DNA of 50,763 nucleotides from Actinomycetota bacterium (lineage in GTDB: Bacteria; Actinomycetota; Actinomycetes; S36-B12), in contig CANFQC010000012.1 of NCBI GenBank assembly GCA_947449035.1, positions 1 to 50,763 of the forward strand, written 5' to 3'. The position numbers and the translations under genes are program-made. Each line of letters starts with the position of its first letter. The stretch's first letter is position 1. The notes below the pieces were generated by a model. That model searched no databases and was not told the origin of the DNA. It saw only the letters and a list, made by a program, of their open reading frames with translations. Of this stretch, positions 47,411-50,763 are shown piece by piece.

Positions 47411-48379
47411 GTGCCGGTGCTCACCATTCGCGTCGCCGCTCCCGCGGCCCTCTCCCCCGCCGTTCGAGCGGTCTTCGAGGCCGAGCCCACGGTGAGCAGC
47501 CTCACCATGCTTCCCGGTGCCAGTATCCAGCCCGCGGGCGATATCTACGAGGCTGATATTCCCCGCGAGACCGCGAACTTGATCATCGAAGAGCTCACTG
47601 AGATCGGCGTGCAGCACGAAGGCACGATCCAGGTCACTCCCGTGCCCACCTGGATCTCCGAGTCGGCTCTGAAGGCCGAAGACGTCGCACCCGGCGCAAG
47701 TGCCGATGCAGTGGTCTGGGCTGACGTGGTCCAGAAGTCCTATGACGAGACAGGCCTTACCTGGACGTATCTGAGCTTCATGATCATGGCGACCCTGCTC
47801 GCCGCCATTGCGATCCTGACCGACTCGATCATCTTGGTAATCGGCGCGATGGTGCTCGGCCCCGAGTTTGTCGCGATTGCTGCGCTCGGCCTGGCGCTCG
47901 TGCGCAAGCGCCCAATGCTGTTCAAGCGATCACTGCGCACCCTGGCCATCGGCTTCGCTGTCTCGATCAGCGTGGTCACGGTGGTCACGCTCATCGGGAG
48001 ACTCATCGGCTTTATCCAGATGAGTGATCTCATGCGCCCGCGGCCAGGCACCGAATTCATCTACACGCCGAACTGGTGGTCGCTCATCGTGGCGCTCATT
48101 GCTGGTGCCGCAGGAGTGCTCGCCCTGACCTCATCACGTTCCGGCGGCCTGATCGGTGTCTTCATCTCCGTGACCACGATTCCTGCCTCGGGAAATATCG
48201 CCGTTGCACTCGTGTTCCTTCAGTGGCACGAGGTGTTCGGCAGTGCGGCTCAGTTGGTCATCAACGTTACAGGCATGGCCGCAGCTGGCTGGGCAACCTT
48301 GCTACTGCAGCAGAAGGTCTGGGCGCGTACGTCTACAGCGCGAGCTGCGCGAGAACGACGGAAGCAAGCTCATCAGTAA
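47411..48379 (+). CDS. DUF389 membrane protein
   Basis: The 322-residue protein has a soluble N-terminal domain (about 1-100) and then five or six hydrophobic segments (about 117-300), with [26 protein letters not shown] and [16 protein letters not shown] as family hallmarks. DUF389 proteins are of unknown function. The GTG at 47411 is close behind GGGAG; the GTG at 47417 would have better spacing. It is divergent from glmS with 58 bases between. It is convergent with glmM and overlaps its 3' end by 47 bp. This gene separates glmS from glmM. Confidence 0.88.
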   Translation: MPVLTIRVAAPAALSPAVRAVFEAEPTVSSLTMLPGASIQPAGDIYEADIPRETANLIIEELTEIGVQHEGTIQVTPVPTWISESALKAEDVAPGASADAVVWADVVQKSYDETGLTWTYLSFMIMATLLAAIAILTDSIILVIGAMVLGPEFVAIAALGLALVRKRPMLFKRSLRTLAIGFAVSISVVTVVTLIGRLIGFIQMSDLMRPRPGTEFIYTPNWWSLIVALIAGAAGVLALTSSRSGGLIGVFISVTTIPASGNIAVALVFLQWHEVFGSAAQLVINVTGMAAAGWATLLLQQKVWARTSTARAARERRKQAHQ

Positions 48380-49679
48380 GACGCTGCGCCTGCTCGAGGC
48401 TCGAGGCCTCGACCATTACGCGAATCACGGGTTCAGTGCCTGACTGACGCAGCAGCACGCGGCCTGACTCACCCAATTCCGCTTCTGCCGTAGCAATAGC
48501 CGAAGCGACTACCGGGTCGGTCTCGGCGCGAGACTTATCGACGCCCTTGACGTTAACGAGCACCTGCGGCAACTTCTCGACGCGTGCTGCGAGATCAGCA
48601 AGCGAGGTGCCGGTCTGCGCGACGCGGGCAAGCAGGTGCAGTGCCGTGAGCAGGCCATCACCGGTGGTGGCGTACTCGCTCATCACGACGTGGCCGCTCT
48701 GCTCACCGCCAAGCACGTAGCCATTGGCCTTCATCTCTTCGAGCACGTAGCGATCGCCAACACCGGTCTCGACGACAGTGATCTCCGCCTTGCGCATAGC
48801 GATCTTGAAGCCGAGGTTTGCCATGACGGTAGCCACGACGGTGTTGTTCGCGAGCTTGCCTGCATCGCGCATGCCCTCAGCGAGGATCGCGAGGATGTGA
48901 TCGCCGTCGACCACATTGCCGCGACCATCAACAGCGAGGCAACGATCGGCATCACCGTCGTGGGCGATGCCCGCATCAGCGCCGTGTTCCTTGACCGCTG
49001 CAATGAGATCTTCGAGATGCGTGCTTCCGCAGTTCTCGTTGATGTTGTTGCCATCAGGCGTGTGATGAATGGCGATCACCGTGGCGCCGGCGCTCGCGTA
49101 GAGCTCGGGGGCGATGAAGGATGACGCACCATTGGCGCAGTCGACGACGATGGTCAGGCCATCGAGCGCGTGGGGCAGGGTCGAGAGCAAGAACTTCTCA
49201 TACATCTGCGGGGCGAAGTCGTCGGAGCGAACACGGCCGACCGCAGCGCCCACCGGGCGCTCCCAAGGCTCGCCCATTCGAGCTTCGATGGCATCTTCGA
49301 TTGCATCATCGAGCTTGTGGCCACCGCGGGCGAAGAACTTGATGCCGTTGTCCGGCATCGCGTTGTGCGAGGCCGAGAGCATCACGCCGAGATCAGCACC
49401 AAGCGCATCGGTCAAATATGCGACCGCGGGGGTGGGCACGACGCCCAGGAGGATTACATCAACGCCGGCGCTAGCCAGGCCTGCGACTACTGCCGCTTCG
49501 AGGAATTCACCACTGGCACGACCGTCGCGTGCGACGACTGCCTTGGGTCGATGACCGTCGAATGCGCCCACGTCCGCGAGGACGTGGGCAGCAGCGACGG
49601 ACAGATCGAGTGCAAGCTCTGCGGTGAGCTCGCGATTAGCGAGCCCCCGCACTCCATCGGTACCGAAAAGTCGGCCCAA
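48333..49679 (-). CDS. glmM: Phosphoglucosamine mutase (GlmM)
   Basis: The TTG at 49679 gives 448 residues starting [15 protein letters not shown], the typical GlmM length and opening; an ORF start at 49760 would add a non-conserved stretch inside rpsI. It converts glucosamine-6-phosphate to glucosamine-1-phosphate. The active-site serine is in [17 protein letters not shown] (about residue 100), the metal site in [16 protein letters not shown], and the sugar loop in GGEQSGHVV. The TTG stands 4 bases after the rpsI stop with a weak ribosome-binding site, so coupling with rpsI is expected. Confidence 0.97.
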   Translation of the reverse strand: MGRLFGTDGVRGLANRELTAELALDLSVAAAHVLADVGAFDGHRPKAVVARDGRASGEFLEAAVVAGLASAGVDVILLGVVPTPAVAYLTDALGADLGVMLSASHNAMPDNGIKFFARGGHKLDDAIEDAIEARMGEPWERPVGAAVGRVRSDDFAPQMYEKFLLSTLPHALDGLTIVVDCANGASSFIAPELYASAGATVIAIHHTPDGNNINENCGSTHLEDLIAAVKEHGADAGIAHDGDADRCLAVDGRGNVVDGDHILAILAEGMRDAGKLANNTVVATVMANLGFKIAMRKAEITVVETGVGDRYVLEEMKANGYVLGGEQSGHVVMSEYATTGDGLLTALHLLARVAQTGTSLADLAARVEKLPQVLVNVKGVDKSRAETDPVVASAIATAEAELGESGRVLLRQSGTEPVIRVMVEASSLEQAQRLTDELASVVLAQLAL

Positions 49680-49683
49680 CGGA

Positions 49684-50181
49684 TTAGCGCTTGCTGTACT
49701 GCGAAGCCTTGCGGGCCTTCTTGAGACCGTACTTCTTACGCTCCTTGGCGCGCGGATCACGCGTCAGGAAGCCGGCCTTCTTCAGGCTCGGGCGGTTGCC
49801 CTCGGTGTCAATGCCGTTGAGCGAGCGTGCAACGCCGAGGCGAAGTGCGCCGGCCTGGCCCGAAACGCCGCCGCCGCTCATGCGTGCGATTACATCGAAC
49901 TTGCCCTCTGCACCGAGGGTCACGAACGGCTCGTTGACGAGCTGCTGATGAACCTTGTTCGGGAAGTAGGTCTCGAGGTCGCGGCCGTTGATGGTCCACT
50001 TGCCGGTGCCGGGCACCAGGCGAACGCGTGCGATGGCCTGCTTGCGACGACCGGTTGCTGCGCCCGGTGCGACGACGACGTCGCGCTGAACGACGGCACG
50101 TGCTGCGGGGGTCTCGCTGGTGTACTCCGAGGGGATGTCCTCGTCGATGTCGTTGTCGATCTCGATTACTGCGTCAGTCAT
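49684..50181 (-). CDS. rpsI: 30S ribosomal protein S9
   Basis: The 165-residue protein has an acidic N-terminal extension of about 35 residues. The S9 core follows, with [24 protein letters not shown] (about residues 42-65) and [21 protein letters not shown]. The basic C-terminal tail [24 protein letters not shown] reaches the decoding site. It follows rplM by 32 bases, as in nearly all bacteria. Confidence 0.98.
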   Translation of the reverse strand: MTDAVIEIDNDIDEDIPSEYTSETPAARAVVQRDVVVAPGAATGRRKQAIARVRLVPGTGKWTINGRDLETYFPNKVHQQLVNEPFVTLGAEGKFDVIARMSGGGVSGQAGALRLGVARSLNGIDTEGNRPSLKKAGFLTRDPRAKERKKYGLKKARKASQYSKR

Positions 50182-50213
50182 GAGAAATCCTTATTCTGAA
50201 AAGTCGAGGGCGC

Positions 50214-50657
50214 TTACTGCGCAACCTGGGTGATGGTGAACGGCTTGGGCTGCTGTGCCTCGTGGGGATGCTCAGTGCCTGCGTAGACCTTCAGCTTCTT
50301 GATCTGCTGACGACCCAGCTTGTTGTGCGGGAGCATGCCCTTGACGGCCTTCTCGACTGCACGACGCGGGTTGTTCTCCATGAGGTCGGAGTACGGGGTG
50401 GCGGTGAGGCCGCCCGGACGACCGGAGTGACGGTAGTCGAACTTCTGCTTGAGCTTGGAGCCCGAGAGAGCGACCTTGTCGGCGTTGATGATGATCACGA
50501 AGTCACCCATGTCCATATGCGGAGCGAAGGTGGGCTTGTGCTTGCCGCGCAGCAATGCTGCAGCTTGTGTTGCGAGACGGCCGAGGACTACGTCGCTCGC
50601 GTCGATGACATGCCAGACGGGGTTAGCGTCGCCCGGCTTGGGGCTGTAAGTGCGCAC
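50214..50657 (-). CDS. rplM: 50S ribosomal protein L13
   Basis: The GTG at 50657 starts [21 protein letters not shown], the conserved L13 opening (147 residues); the ORF start at 50696 would cross the leader. Features are [31 protein letters not shown] and [32 protein letters not shown]. It is the first gene of the rplM-rpsI-glmM unit. A GGAAGGAAG ribosome-binding sequence stands 4-7 bases before the start. Confidence 0.98.
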   Translation of the reverse strand: MRTYSPKPGDANPVWHVIDASDVVLGRLATQAAALLRGKHKPTFAPHMDMGDFVIIINADKVALSGSKLKQKFDYRHSGRPGGLTATPYSDLMENNPRRAVEKAVKGMLPHNKLGRQQIKKLKVYAGTEHPHEAQQPKPFTITQVAQ

Positions 50658-50692
50658 GGCACTTCCTTCCACTCGATGGACCTGGTTTCTGC

Positions 50693-50733
50693 GCACCTCC
50701 GAGGAGGCGCCGTACTGTCCGGCATCCCTGCCG
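50693..50733 (-). promoter_or_regulatory. Structured leader upstream of rplM
   Basis: Two short hairpins are visible in the minus-strand leader: GCGCCTCC-TC-GGAGGTGC (50693-50710) and CGGCA-GGGA-TGCCG (50720-50733). L13 operons in other bacteria have autoregulatory leaders; whether this is one is inference. The window ends at 50763, so the promoter is not seen. Confidence 0.4.
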
Positions 50734-50763
50734 ATCAGTCTGCTCTGAAAGCAGCCTGCCGAG

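Overview
The window comes from a moderately high-GC actinobacterium (Actinomycetota). The evidence is gene content: a WhiB-family Fe-S regulator of the WhiB3/WhiD type, a GroEL1 with a His-rich tail next to groES, GuaB3 beside GuaB, a PerM-like DUF6350 protein beside purN-purH, and DUF3017 beside folD. The order guaA ... guaB3-guaB ... whiB / groEL-groES-tsaD-rimI-tsaB-tsaE-alr-nnr-glmS-glmM-rpsI-rplM matches, from memory, the Mycobacterium tuberculosis stretch from Rv3396c to Rv3443c. Almost every gene is on the minus strand. The genus cannot be decided from the sequence. No tRNA, rRNA, CRISPR array, transposase or integrase was seen, and no gene-free stretch exceeds about 170 bases.

Region 1 (1-6.0 kb) is a catabolic block. 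After the first 14 codons of a probable malate dehydrogenase come an IclR regulator and an aminotransferase in one unit. Next is a five-gene operon read SDR, 3-hydroxyacyl-CoA dehydrogenase, cyclase-type hydrolase, cupin, BKACE (beta-keto acid cleavage enzyme). The promoter regions of the two units carry similar paired half-sites 21 bp apart, so the IclR protein probably controls both. The substrate is unknown. A BKACE would release acetoacetate.

Region 2 (6.0-23.6 kb) is mainly housekeeping: hydrolase-DUF3017-folD, a DUF606 transporter, a secreted protein, purH-purN, two membrane proteins (one PerM-like), a TauE/SafE carrier behind a strong hairpin, sucCD, a stand-alone B12-binding protein, glycerate kinase, the PcrA helicase, a large secreted wall-hydrolase-like protein and a PIG-L deacetylase.

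Region 3 (23.6-32.1 kb) is the GMP block: guaA, a small CD225-like membrane protein, a Phd/RelE-type toxin-antitoxin pair with an operator-promoter abutting the antitoxin start, a semialdehyde dehydrogenase, guaB3 and guaB. It continues with a MerR regulator carrying a B12 domain of the CarH type, divergent from whiB over overlapping -35 boxes.

Region 4 (32.1-34.5 kb) is the most unusual part. A roughly 2.3 kb segment with a succinyl-CoA:3-ketoacid CoA-transferase (two subunits) and its own divergent IclR regulator sits between whiB and groEL. It is bounded by 64-bp direct repeats exactly 2400 bp apart. Each repeat holds the same 16-bp-stem terminator plus the last 18 nucleotides of groEL. 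This looks like an insertion at the groEL 3' end that regenerated that end, as integrative elements do. The inserted enzyme could use the acetoacetate made by the BKACE of region 1 and succinyl-CoA from sucCD.

Region 5 (34.5-50.8 kb) holds groES-groEL under a CIRCE/HrcA operator with a strong hairpin between the two genes, then a THUMP-like methyltransferase and a homocysteine methyltransferase. A tightly overlapping series for tRNA t6A synthesis, cell-wall precursors and metabolite repair follows, ending with ribosomal proteins S9 and L13.
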